NCBI GenBank assembly: GCA_049366815.1
Contig: JBMNCO010000052.1
Span: forward strand, 1-5,214
Source: CAYNYM01 sp049366815
GTDB lineage: Bacteria > Desulfobacterota > DSM-4660 > Desulfatiglandales > HGW-15
Length of the DNA stretch: 5,214 bases
Direction of reading: 5' to 3'
The translations under genes and the position numbers were made by a program. Shown here one piece after another: positions 1-5,162 of the stretch. The notes below the pieces were generated by a model. That model saw only the letters and a list, made by a program, of their open reading frames with translations. It was not told the DNA's origin and made no database searches. Numbering within the stretch: position 1 is the stretch's first letter; every line of letters starts with the position of its first letter.

Positions 1-4
1 CCAT
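1..4 (-). CDS. Start of a divergent minus-strand gene, cut by the window edge
   Basis: Only the start codon (CAT at 2-4, read as ATG on the minus strand) and the first base of codon 2 are inside the window. The call rests on a strong Shine-Dalgarno sequence, AAGGAGG on the minus strand (15..9), four bases before the ATG, and on a plausible minus-strand promoter farther upstream (163-191). The product cannot be identified. The gene diverges from resB and shares its upstream region, so co-regulation is possible but unproven. The spacing is slightly short for an SD this strong. Confidence 0.5.
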
Positions 5-8
5 GGCC

Positions 9-15
9 CCTCCTT
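9..15 (-). promoter_or_regulatory. Ribosome binding site of the left-edge gene
   Basis: The minus strand reads AAGGAGG, a full match to the anti-Shine-Dalgarno core, followed by GGCC and ATG. It is the main reason for believing that a gene starts at the left edge. Confidence 0.5.
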
Positions 16-19
16 GATA

Positions 20-50
20 GGGTAATTTTCAAGAGCCTAAAGTGTTACCC
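20..50 (-). repeat. Inverted repeat / leader hairpin before the left-edge gene
   Basis: GGGTAA at 20-25 and TTACCC at 45-50 are exact reverse complements separated by 19 bases. In the minus-strand transcript the stem would end only a few bases before the AAGGAGG ribosome binding site, so it could influence translation. The loop is long and the stem short, so folding alone is weak evidence. Confidence 0.35.
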
Positions 51-60
51 CTGTTCTTCG

Positions 61-75
61 CGGGATTCTATCCCG
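61..75. repeat. Short perfect dyad in the left-edge gene's leader
   Basis: CGGGAT and ATCCCG form a perfect six-base inverted repeat with a three-base centre (TCT). It could be a small RNA hairpin in the leader of the minus-strand gene or a protein-binding dyad. No T-tract follows on either strand, so it is not a terminator. Confidence 0.4.
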
Positions 76-162
76 TCCAAGTATGAAAGGAGATTGCATA
101 TGAACGAAGACACGTGATGCGCCGGCCCAAAAACACACCTATTTTGCATAAATTTACATATA

Positions 163-191
163 ATTATATTCCGATTAAGGGCTTTTATCAT
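163..191 (-). promoter_or_regulatory. Predicted sigma-70-type promoter for the left-edge gene
   Basis: On the minus strand a -35-like ATGATA (4 of 6 matches, plus coordinates 186-191) and a perfect -10 TATAAT (163-168) are separated by exactly 17 bases. Transcription would start near 156 and give a leader of about 150 bases before the ATG at 4. The area is AT-rich, so a chance TATAAT is possible. Confidence 0.4.
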
Positions 192-294
192 ATTTATCGT
201 TCGCAGGTCAATCCATTTCAGTTTGATCTGATGCCCTAAATTTCCATAAGAAGCGACCCGGAACGGGAAAACACCGGCCACCCGGCATATCCCC

Positions 295-323
295 TTGCCT
301 GTGGTTTGTAGAATCATTATATT
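295..323 (+). promoter_or_regulatory. Predicted sigma-70-type promoter for resB-ccsA
   Basis: TTGCCT (295-300, 4 of 6 matches to the -35 consensus) and TATATT (318-323, 5 of 6 to the -10) are separated by 17 bases. The start site would fall near 330, about 60 bases before the preferred resB start. An inverted repeat lies directly over the predicted start site (324-344). Confidence 0.45.
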
Positions 324-344
324 AATTGAATTATTTTTTCAATT
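324..344. repeat. Inverted repeat over the predicted resB transcription start
   Basis: AATTGAA (324-330) and TTCAATT (338-344) are perfect seven-base arms around a seven-base T-rich centre. The repeat abuts the predicted -10 box, the usual place for a repressor operator. It may equally be a weak AT-only hairpin at the 5' end of the mRNA. No regulator family can be assigned. Confidence 0.4.
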
Positions 345-374
345 GTCTTCTTCATTGACTATCGATCTTCATGC

Positions 375-378
375 GAGG
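375..378 (+). promoter_or_regulatory. Ribosome binding site that decides the resB start
   Basis: GAGG, within GCGAGGT, ends ten bases before the ATG at 389. The earlier in-frame ATG at 371 has no purine-rich sequence before it. I therefore prefer 389 over 371; the difference is six residues. Confidence 0.5.
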
Positions 379-388
379 TCCTGATAAT

Positions 389-1804
389 ATGGCAGATGAA
401 GGCGTACCAAAACAAAAAAATCTCCTCTGGAGATTTTTCAAGTCACTCAAACTCACACTGTCCCTCCTGTTGATCCTCGCCGTGGCCTCTGTGCTGGGAA
501 CCCTGATTCCTCAACAGGAAGGCGCCATGGAAACGGCTCGGGACCTTGGTCCGGGTCTGTGGAAACTGTTGAGTGCCCTGCAGCTCTTCGATATGTACCA
601 TTCCGTGTGGTTCAGGATCATCCTCGGCCTCCTGGCCGCGAACCTCATCGTCTGTTCCCTGGATCGCTTCCCATCAGCATGGAAGCTTTTCCGTTTGCCC
701 GTACGACCCGACAGGACCAGGTTATTCGAGAAAATCCCCCCCAACCGGCTGGTGTCGGTCCGAGGCACCCGGAAGGAGACCACCGAGCGCATCGAAGGCA
801 TACTGAAACACCATTACAAGGGCGTCCGCACAAAAGGTACGGACAACGGCGATTTTCTCTACGCTGAAAAGGGGCGTTATTCCCATTTCGGAGTCTATAT
901 CGTCCATCTGAGCGTCCTTCTCATTCTCGCCGGCGGGCTGATCGGTTCATTCTTCGGATTTGAGGCCTATGTCACCATTCCCGAGGGGGCGGCCGCCGAC
1001 CGGGTGACGCTGCGAAGAAGTCGCGACACGAAGCTCCTTCCCTTCGCCGTAGCCTGTGACAAATTCACAATAGACTATTATGAAAACGGAACGCCCAAGG
1101 AATACCGGTCGGATCTCAAGTTTTTTCAGGGCGATGGCATGGTCCGGGAAGGACAGCTCAGGGTCAATCATCCCATCACTCATGAAGGCATCACCTTTTA
1201 CCAATCGAGCTATGGACAAACACCAACCGTCCATTTGAGCGTGTCCAGGAGCGGGAGCGCGACGGAAGTGACTCCCTATGAAGTCCACCGGGGGCACCCC
1301 GTGTTTCTTCCGGGGAAAGAGGGAGTGTTCAGGCTTCTCGATGCCCATGATAATTTTCAAGGGGCCTTGGGGCCTGCCGCCCTTCTCTCCATTCGTTCCA
1401 ACGACGGGAAAGAGCGTCAGATGTGGATATTTCAAAACCCTGAAAACCCGAAAAAGCTGTTCCCTGAAAAAATGCTTCAATCCCCCAAACTGAACCCCGC
1501 ATCCTTTGAGCCTTACACGTTTCTGCTCGACCGTATTGAGAACAGATACTACACCGTTCTCCAGGTCCGCAGGGATCCCGGGGTCCCCCTTGTCTGGGCC
1601 GGATTCTGTTTGATCATGCTGGGGCTTTTTATGACCTTTTTTTCCCCCCACAAAAGGATATGGGTGAGGGTTTACGAAGCCGAAGAAGAGACAAAAGTTG
1701 CGGTCGCCGGGAAGACCGCCAAAAATCCACTGGGAATGGAAAGGGAGTTGGATCAGTTTGCAGAACGACTGAGCAGGCAGTCGAGATCCGTCCAAGACCG
1801 TTGA
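389..1804 (+). CDS. resB: Cytochrome c biogenesis protein ResB (System II, Ccs1/CcsB-type)
   Basis: This is the ResB half of the System II complex that exports heme and joins it to apocytochromes c outside the cytoplasmic membrane. With the 389 start the protein has 471 residues, normal for the family. Predicted membrane spans are near residues 21-40 (ending in the family motif LGTLIPQ), 73-90 (with N85, C89 and R93), 167-188 (with H173) and 398-418, the last followed by the conserved HKRIWV. Between spans 3 and 4 lies the large periplasmic domain, with the typical segment RVNHPITHEGITFYQSSYG near 258-276. The charged C-terminal tail (about 430-471) is cytoplasmic. ccsA follows on the same strand after 230 bases, a wide gap for this pair. 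An in-frame ATG at 371 would add six residues but lacks a ribosome binding site. Family assignment is firm; the exact start is less so. Confidence 0.93.
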   Translation: MADEGVPKQKNLLWRFFKSLKLTLSLLLILAVASVLGTLIPQQEGAMETARDLGPGLWKLLSALQLFDMYHSVWFRIILGLLAANLIVCSLDRFPSAWKLFRLPVRPDRTRLFEKIPPNRLVSVRGTRKETTERIEGILKHHYKGVRTKGTDNGDFLYAEKGRYSHFGVYIVHLSVLLILAGGLIGSFFGFEAYVTIPEGAAADRVTLRRSRDTKLLPFAVACDKFTIDYYENGTPKEYRSDLKFFQGDGMVREGQLRVNHPITHEGITFYQSSYGQTPTVHLSVSRSGSATEVTPYEVHRGHPVFLPGKEGVFRLLDAHDNFQGALGPAALLSIRSNDGKERQMWIFQNPENPKKLFPEKMLQSPKLNPASFEPYTFLLDRIENRYYTVLQVRRDPGVPLVWAGFCLIMLGLFMTFFSPHKRIWVRVYEAEEETKVAVAGKTAKNPLGMERELDQFAERLSRQSRSVQDR

Positions 1805-1977
1805 CCCTCTTGACGATTTCAGGGTTGTATGGGAGAAGGGCTGGAAACCGATACCCGGTGCCCACCCGGGAATCAGCCTCCCGGATTCACGCTGAAAGCC
1901 CTCAGCGATCACATAGCGGCGAAAGCCATGCAAAGACACGGCACGGGGCTGAGCGCTGAACGCTCATCGCAGACCGC

Positions 1978-2008
1978 TCCATCCGGAAATCCTGTATCTC
2001 TGGATGGA
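1978..2008 (+). repeat. Hairpin in the resB-ccsA spacer, just before the ccsA RBS
   Basis: TCCATCCGGA (1978-1987) pairs with TCTGGATGGA (1999-2008) over ten base pairs, one of them G-U, leaving an 11-base loop. It ends 14 bases before the AGGTG ribosome binding site of ccsA. No T-tract follows, so it is unlikely to be a terminator. It could be an mRNA stability or translation element. The rest of the 1805-2034 spacer holds a minor TGAGCG/CGCTCA stem (1950-1966) and scattered CCCGG/CCGGG motifs, but no convincing gene. Confidence 0.45.
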
Positions 2009-2022
2009 AACCTAATGATCAC

Positions 2023-2027
2023 AGGTG
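2023..2027 (+). promoter_or_regulatory. Ribosome binding site of ccsA
   Basis: AGGTG lies seven bases before the ATG at 2035. It is a moderate match and fixes the start of ccsA at the first in-frame ATG. Confidence 0.6.
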
Positions 2028-2034
2028 AAAAACA

Positions 2035-2877
2035 ATGCTTAATTCAATAATCTTAAGTTACATCACATTTATATATTTCGTGTCGTTTATGCTCTACCTT
2101 ATGATGATGGTCATGGGGAGAGAAGTCTTCGGCCGTCTGGCGACAGGAGTCACCCTTGCCGGATTACTGGGCCACAGCCTTGGTATCATTTTGAGGTGGG
2201 TCGAGTCCTATAAACTCGGCATCGGACATGCCCCCCTTTCCAATCTTTATGAATCCCTCATCTTTTTTGCATGGACCATTATTTTTTTGTATCTGCTTGT
2301 AGAGCGGCGTACGAAAAATCGAACAATCGGGGCCTTTGTCACACCCCTGGCCTTCCTCGCCATGGCCTATGCATCCTATTCACCCAATATCAAGACCCAT
2401 ATTCAGCCACTCGTTCCGGCCCTTCAAAGCAATTGGCTGATCGCTCACGTCATCACCTGCTTTTTCGGGTATGCCGCCTTCGCCCTCGCCTTTGGTTTGA
2501 GTCTTATGTACCTCCTCAAAAGGCTGGACAAGGGAACCGGCGGCAACATTTTCCTCAAACTGCTTCCTCGAACGGGCTTTCTCGACGATCTCAGTTACCA
2601 GATGGTCGTCATTGGATTTCTTCTGCTCACCCTGGGAATCATCACCGGTTCGGTCTGGGCCCACTCCGCCTGGGGAAGTTACTGGAGTTGGGATCCCAAG
2701 GAGACATGGTCTCTGATCACCTGGCTTGTATACGCCTTTCTGCTCCATTCACGGATGATAAAAAGTTGGCGGGGAAAACGGCTCGCCATCCTTTCCATCA
2801 TCGGCTTTTGCTGTGTGCTCTTCACCTATTTCGGCGTCAACTACCTGGCCGGACTCCACAGCTACGCCAAGACCTAA
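2035..2877 (+). CDS. ccsA: Cytochrome c assembly protein CcsA (ResC/CcsB-type, WWD heme-handling domain)
   Basis: This is the heme-handling partner of ResB in System II cytochrome c maturation, an integral membrane protein of 280 residues, full length for the family. The tryptophan-rich WWD signature is complete: WAHSAWGSYWSWDPKE at 208-223, which in this family presents heme on the outer face of the membrane. Family-type histidines are visible at H47 (GLLGHSLG), H138 (WLIAHV) and H275 (GLHSY), matching the positions that act as transmembrane or periplasmic heme ligands in characterised CcsBA proteins. About seven to eight hydrophobic spans run through the sequence, starting at residues 5-25. 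The gene lies downstream of resB, probably in the same transcript, and is followed by a terminator-like stem at 2935-2989. Names vary (CcsA, CcsB, ResC, CycK-like); the function does not. The thiol-reducing partners ResA and CcdA are not in the window. Confidence 0.94.
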   Translation: MLNSIILSYITFIYFVSFMLYLMMMVMGREVFGRLATGVTLAGLLGHSLGIILRWVESYKLGIGHAPLSNLYESLIFFAWTIIFLYLLVERRTKNRTIGAFVTPLAFLAMAYASYSPNIKTHIQPLVPALQSNWLIAHVITCFFGYAAFALAFGLSLMYLLKRLDKGTGGNIFLKLLPRTGFLDDLSYQMVVIGFLLLTLGIITGSVWAHSAWGSYWSWDPKETWSLITWLVYAFLLHSRMIKSWRGKRLAILSIIGFCCVLFTYFGVNYLAGLHSYAKT

Positions 2878-2934
2878 GGATGGTCGGCCAGGACTGCGCA
2901 ACAGGATAAGGACAAGAAAATAACGCGAAATAGG

Positions 2935-2989
2935 GTCTTTCTCCGGACAATATACGGGGATCACCCCATTTCACCCGGAAAAGACTTTT
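2935..2989 (+). terminator. Predicted rho-independent terminator of resB-ccsA
   Basis: GTCTTTCTCCGG (2935-2946) pairs with CCGGAAAAGAC (2975-2985) over 11 base pairs with a single bulged C at 2941. TTTT (2986-2989) follows immediately. A second small stem, GGGG-ATCA-CCCC (2956-2967), sits inside the apical loop. Only the plus-strand direction has the T-run, in keeping with an end for the ccsA transcript about 110 bases after its stop. The run is short (TTTTACT), so termination may be incomplete. Confidence 0.55.
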
Positions 2990-3001
2990 ACTATGTACAG
3001 A

Positions 3002-3027
3002 CCATCAAAACCACCATGTTTTGATGG
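3002..3027. repeat. Perfect 10-bp inverted repeat between ccsA and the DUF481 gene
   Basis: CCATCAAAAC (3002-3011) and GTTTTGATGG (3018-3027) are exact reverse complements around a six-base centre. It would form a stable hairpin on either strand, but no T-tract follows in either direction. It may be a protein-binding dyad or a processing hairpin behind the terminator. It lies about 60 bases upstream of the predicted -10 box of the next gene, a typical activator position. Confidence 0.6.
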
Positions 3028-3032
3028 CAATC

Positions 3033-3047
3033 ACAAATCATATTTGT
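3033..3047. repeat. Second perfect dyad, adjacent to the 10-bp repeat
   Basis: ACAAAT and ATTTGT are perfect six-base arms around CAT, five bases after the previous repeat. The arm at 3045-3049 (TGTAC) can instead pair with GTACA at 2995-2999, closing a larger stem around the 10-bp hairpin, so two mutually exclusive folds are possible. Confidence 0.45.
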
Positions 3048-3062
3048 ACCGAAGAGCGGTTC

Positions 3063-3091
3063 CGGTCGATGACCGAAAAGACGCCTATAAT
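3063..3091 (+). promoter_or_regulatory. Predicted promoter of the DUF481 gene with a dyad in the -35 region
   Basis: A consensus -10 box TATAAT lies at 3086-3091, which would put the start site near 3098 and give a leader of about 33 bases. At the -35 distance there is no TTGACA-like hexamer but a dyad, CGGTC (3063-3067) and GACCG (3071-3075), around GAT. TTCCGGTC occurs at 3060-3067 and again at 3108-3115. A poor -35 box replaced by a dyad fits an activator-dependent promoter; that regulation is inference. Confidence 0.45.
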
Positions 3092-3119
3092 CCCTCAACC
3101 CTGCAGTTTCCGGTCCCAC

Positions 3120-3127
3120 GGAGGTGA
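3120..3127 (+). promoter_or_regulatory. Ribosome binding site of the DUF481 gene
   Basis: GGAGGTGA is a full-length complement to the 3' end of 16S rRNA, with the GGAGG core six bases before the ATG at 3131. It fixes the start and suggests strong translation. Confidence 0.8.
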
Positions 3128-3130
3128 CCT

Positions 3131-4159
3131 ATGCGATTGACCGCCCTCAGCCTGCTGACGGTTTTTACACTTATTTTTATGTCTGCCGGACAGATCCGGG
3201 CGGATGAGATCTGGTTGAAGAACGGCGACCGTTTGACAGGCAAGGTCGAGAGGATGGAGAATAATGTATTGATCTTCAGCACGGCCTACGCCGGGGAGAT
3301 CTCGATTATCTGGCAAGAGGTCCAGAAACTTAAGACGGTTGAGGCCGTGAGGGTAGTCCTGAGGGATAATACCGCGACCCAAGGCCCCCTTTTGCCCCGA
3401 GAGGCGGGTGAGGTGGCTGTCAGATCCGGGTCGATCCCGGAACCGCTCGCCTTTCAACTGGACCAGATCAAGATGATCAACCCCAAAGTCGAGCCTCTTC
3501 TGAAGGCAAAAGGGAGGTTGAATTTAGGGGCCAATTACGCACGGGGAAATACCGATACGGATGATATCTATGGTGACGCTGAACTTGTTGCCCGCACAGA
3601 GGCGAATCGCTACAGCATCGGGGGCCTGTACAGACGTTCAAAGGAAGGAGATGTCAAGACCGCCGAAAACATGTTCGGATATATGAAATACGACCACTTT
3701 TTCACGAAAAAAGTGTATGGCTATGCCAACGCCACCGGCGAAAAAAATGAATTCAAGGATCTAAACCTCCGATCCGCCCTGGGCCTCGGCCTCGGCTATC
3801 AGTTCATTGAGACGAAGCAGACAAACCTCTCTCTGGAAGCCGGTTTGAGTTACGTAAACGAAGACTTCATTGTGGCGGTCGATCAAGATTATGGTGCAGG
3901 TCGATGGGCTTTCAATCTTGACCACTTATTGTGGGCGGACCGTCTTCAGTTCTTCCATCACCATCAGGGCCTCATCAGCATCAAAGATTCAGACGACATC
4001 TCTGTCCTGAGCCAGACCGGATTCAGGATCCCCTTTTACAAAAGCCTCAATGCAACGCTCCAGTTCAACTATGACTGGGAAAAATCCCCACCCCCGGGGA
4101 CAGAAAAGGCCGACAAGACGTACATCTTCACCATCGGTTATCAATGGGCGAATGACTGA
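3131..4159 (+). CDS. DUF481 family exported protein, probable outer-membrane beta-barrel
   Basis: This 342-residue protein has no assigned biochemical role; family members are described as outer-membrane proteins (YdiY-like, sometimes salt-induced). Residues 1-24 form a Sec signal peptide (basic MR, hydrophobic core, likely cleavage after A24 in IRA-DEIW). Residues 25-69 and about 71-117 look like two copies of a small beta-rich module: one contains LKNGDRLTGKV and the other VVLRDNTATQGPL, each ending in a short V-x-x-L or I-x-x-I strand. The DUF481 domain spans about 128-342, starting GRLNLGANYARGNTDTDD, with alternating polar/hydrophobic strands and many aromatic residues as expected for a barrel. 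The last strand ends IGYQWAND, so the usual terminal aromatic residue is missing and the nearest is W339. The gene seems monocistronic, with its own promoter and RBS. Family and export are well supported; topology is inferred. Confidence 0.88.
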   Translation: MRLTALSLLTVFTLIFMSAGQIRADEIWLKNGDRLTGKVERMENNVLIFSTAYAGEISIIWQEVQKLKTVEAVRVVLRDNTATQGPLLPREAGEVAVRSGSIPEPLAFQLDQIKMINPKVEPLLKAKGRLNLGANYARGNTDTDDIYGDAELVARTEANRYSIGGLYRRSKEGDVKTAENMFGYMKYDHFFTKKVYGYANATGEKNEFKDLNLRSALGLGLGYQFIETKQTNLSLEAGLSYVNEDFIVAVDQDYGAGRWAFNLDHLLWADRLQFFHHHQGLISIKDSDDISVLSQTGFRIPFYKSLNATLQFNYDWEKSPPPGTEKADKTYIFTIGYQWAND

Positions 4160-4234
4160 TTGAAAAAGGAGACCTGCCCGGTACCGACCGCATGGCCTAT
4201 ACTCGGCATCAACCTGTGCTGTTCTTCACTTTTC

Positions 4235-4285
4235 GGGCCTTTTCCTATGATATGTCCTGCACTGAAGGATCAGGGCCCTTGTTTT
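4235..4285 (+). terminator. Possible terminator of the DUF481 gene in the convergent spacer
   Basis: GGGCC (4235-4239) pairs with GGCCC (4274-4278), continued by two further pairs (U-G and U-A). An inner TCCT/AGGA stem (4243-4246 with 4266-4269) follows after mismatches. TTGTTTT comes after the 3' arm and runs into the stop codon of the opposing kinase gene (TTA, 4284-4286). The loop is long, so this is only a moderate candidate. I see no good terminator for the minus-strand gene in this 124-base spacer. Confidence 0.3.
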
Positions 4286-5102
4286 AAACTCCGCTGCTGG
4301 GCATGATAAAGATGTCGGACGCCACATTTGAAACACCTGCAACCCCTTTCACGGCATTGACAAGGCTCTCCTTTTCCCCTTCAAACCGGCACCAGCCCGT
4401 CAGGCGGACATGCCCGCCTTCTCCGACCTCCACATGAATCCCTTGAACATTTAAGTTATGATCGAGGAAAGCGGCATTAATCTTCCTCTGAAGGGAAGAC
4501 TTCTCCATGGCTTCCAGGGCGTTCAGACTGCACTCCTTGATTTCATCGGCCGTTGCCAGATCAGTAATCAATTTTTCAGCCCACTCCGGCCCGACCTTGT
4601 CCAGGTTGACCATCAGGTCATAGAGGGACGGGTCGTTCCAGTCCCGGTGAAAGGCGTACTGCATAAATGCAGCACTTTTTCTGTCCATCCTTCGGACCGT
4701 TCTCTCTGCCGCCTCCTCATCCATCCCCCGATCTTTCATCATGCGCTGAATGCGGGACGGGTCGGAAGCATGGATACGCACATGCAGGGCACAATCAAAA
4801 TCGTGGAGAAAGAGTTGGGCCCCGTGGCCGGTGATAACCCCCTGCCCGCTGCGGGCCACATCGTAGACTACTGAGCCCAGGACGTCCAGGTAAACGGCCG
4901 GCCTGCTGCTGAAAAGACGATCAAAAAGGCCCGGGGCCTTCTCATCGAGTCGTTCCAATTCCTTGGATGAGATCCCCATTTTCACCGCTTCTTTTTGTAG
5001 CCTCTGATCGTCATAAAAGGCTACATTGAGCGCCGATGAAACCTTCCGGGCGATTTCTTCCCCGCCCGAACCGAAACTGGATGTTATAGTGATCAAAGCC
5101 AT
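4284..5102 (-). CDS. Cytidylate-kinase-like protein (Cytidylate_kin2 family) with C-terminal BON domain
   Basis: The 272-residue protein has two parts. Residues 1 to about 185 match the cytidylate-kinase-like family (Cytidylate_kin2): the N-terminal nucleotide-loop region ITITSSFGSGGEEIARK (4-20), then VITGHGAQLFL (89-99), an Arg-rich lid-like segment with RRMDRKSA (137-144), and FHRDWNDPSLYDL (151-163). The loop lacks the Lys-Ser/Thr of a canonical Walker A (GxxGxGKS/T), as is usual in this family, and has SS where many relatives have SR, so kinase activity is uncertain. Residues about 203-267 resemble a BON domain, with HVEVGEGGHVRLTGW and the closing VKGVAGVSNVASDIFI; BON domains usually bind membranes or proteins in the periplasm. 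No signal peptide or membrane span is seen, so the protein is presumably cytoplasmic. It is convergent with the DUF481 gene. The true substrate is unknown and a role in CMP phosphorylation should not be assumed. Confidence 0.87.
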   Translation of the reverse strand: MALITITSSFGSGGEEIARKVSSALNVAFYDDQRLQKEAVKMGISSKELERLDEKAPGLFDRLFSSRPAVYLDVLGSVVYDVARSGQGVITGHGAQLFLHDFDCALHVRIHASDPSRIQRMMKDRGMDEEAAERTVRRMDRKSAAFMQYAFHRDWNDPSLYDLMVNLDKVGPEWAEKLITDLATADEIKECSLNALEAMEKSSLQRKINAAFLDHNLNVQGIHVEVGEGGHVRLTGWCRFEGEKESLVNAVKGVAGVSNVASDIFIMPSSGV

Positions 5103-5109
5103 ATCTCAT

Positions 5110-5117
5110 CCTCCTTT
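5110..5117 (-). promoter_or_regulatory. Ribosome binding site of the kinase-BON gene
   Basis: The minus strand reads AAAGGAGG seven bases before the ATG at 5102..5100, an excellent Shine-Dalgarno sequence that fixes the start. I see no clear promoter in the remaining 97 bases to the window edge, so the gene may be read from farther upstream. Confidence 0.75.
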
Positions 5118-5141
5118 AGGATTTTCATATGAATTTAGCCC

Positions 5142-5162
5142 TTTCCAATAATTGTGTGGAAA
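5142..5162. repeat. Inverted repeat upstream of the kinase-BON gene
   Basis: TTTCCA (5142-5147) and TGGAAA (5157-5162) are perfect six-base arms around a nine-base AT-rich centre, about 40-60 bases upstream of the start codon. The 21-base span is typical for a dimeric regulator site. Part of it may instead be the end of an upstream reading frame. Confidence 0.3.

Larger units (their letters stand above)
5..388. other. Divergent intergenic region between the left-edge gene and resB
   Basis: About 380 bases hold no convincing gene. The DNA is locally AT-rich around 141-200 and 310-360, where the two predicted promoters lie, and more GC-rich between them. It contains three inverted repeats (20-50, 61-75 and 324-344). 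A 90-codon minus-strand open frame ending at 45 has no ribosome binding site and no recognisable protein character, so I read the stretch as regulatory DNA and untranslated leaders. Confidence 0.6.

Noticed and set aside
159..164. Plus-strand TATAAT as an additional resB promoter
   Set aside because: No -35-like hexamer lies at 16-18 bases upstream, and the match arises from the palindromic AT-rich stretch that gives the minus-strand -10 box.
45..317. 90-codon minus-strand open frame in the left intergenic region
   Set aside because: It has no ribosome binding site before the ATG at 317, overlaps the predicted resB promoter, and shows no domain or membrane pattern.
1802..1813. Two in-frame TGA codons after resB as possible selenocysteine read-through
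   Set aside because: ResB already has a normal family length and a typical C-terminal tail at 1801, and no conserved selenocysteine position is known to me there.
1810..1838. TTGACG after the resB stop as a -35 box for a ccsA promoter
   Set aside because: No -10-like hexamer is found at 16-18 bases, so there is no supportable promoter.
947..1939. 330-codon minus-strand open frame opposite resB
   Set aside because: It lies mostly over resB, which is a clear family member on the plus strand. Its translation is rich in Gly, Pro, Arg and His with no recognisable domain, as expected for an antisense shadow.
1829..2050. 73-codon plus-strand open frame between resB and ccsA
   Set aside because: Only a weak AGGG precedes the ATG, its composition does not look protein-like, and it overlaps the ccsA start. 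It is mentioned as a finding about the spacer but not called a gene.
4458..4874. 138-codon plus-strand open frame opposite the kinase-BON gene
   Set aside because: It is antisense to a gene with clear family motifs and an excellent RBS; its translation has no recognisable features.
5093..5128. 11-codon minus-strand frame overlapping the kinase-BON start as a leader peptide
   Set aside because: It contains the gene's own Shine-Dalgarno sequence and has no good one of its own. Its size is well within chance.
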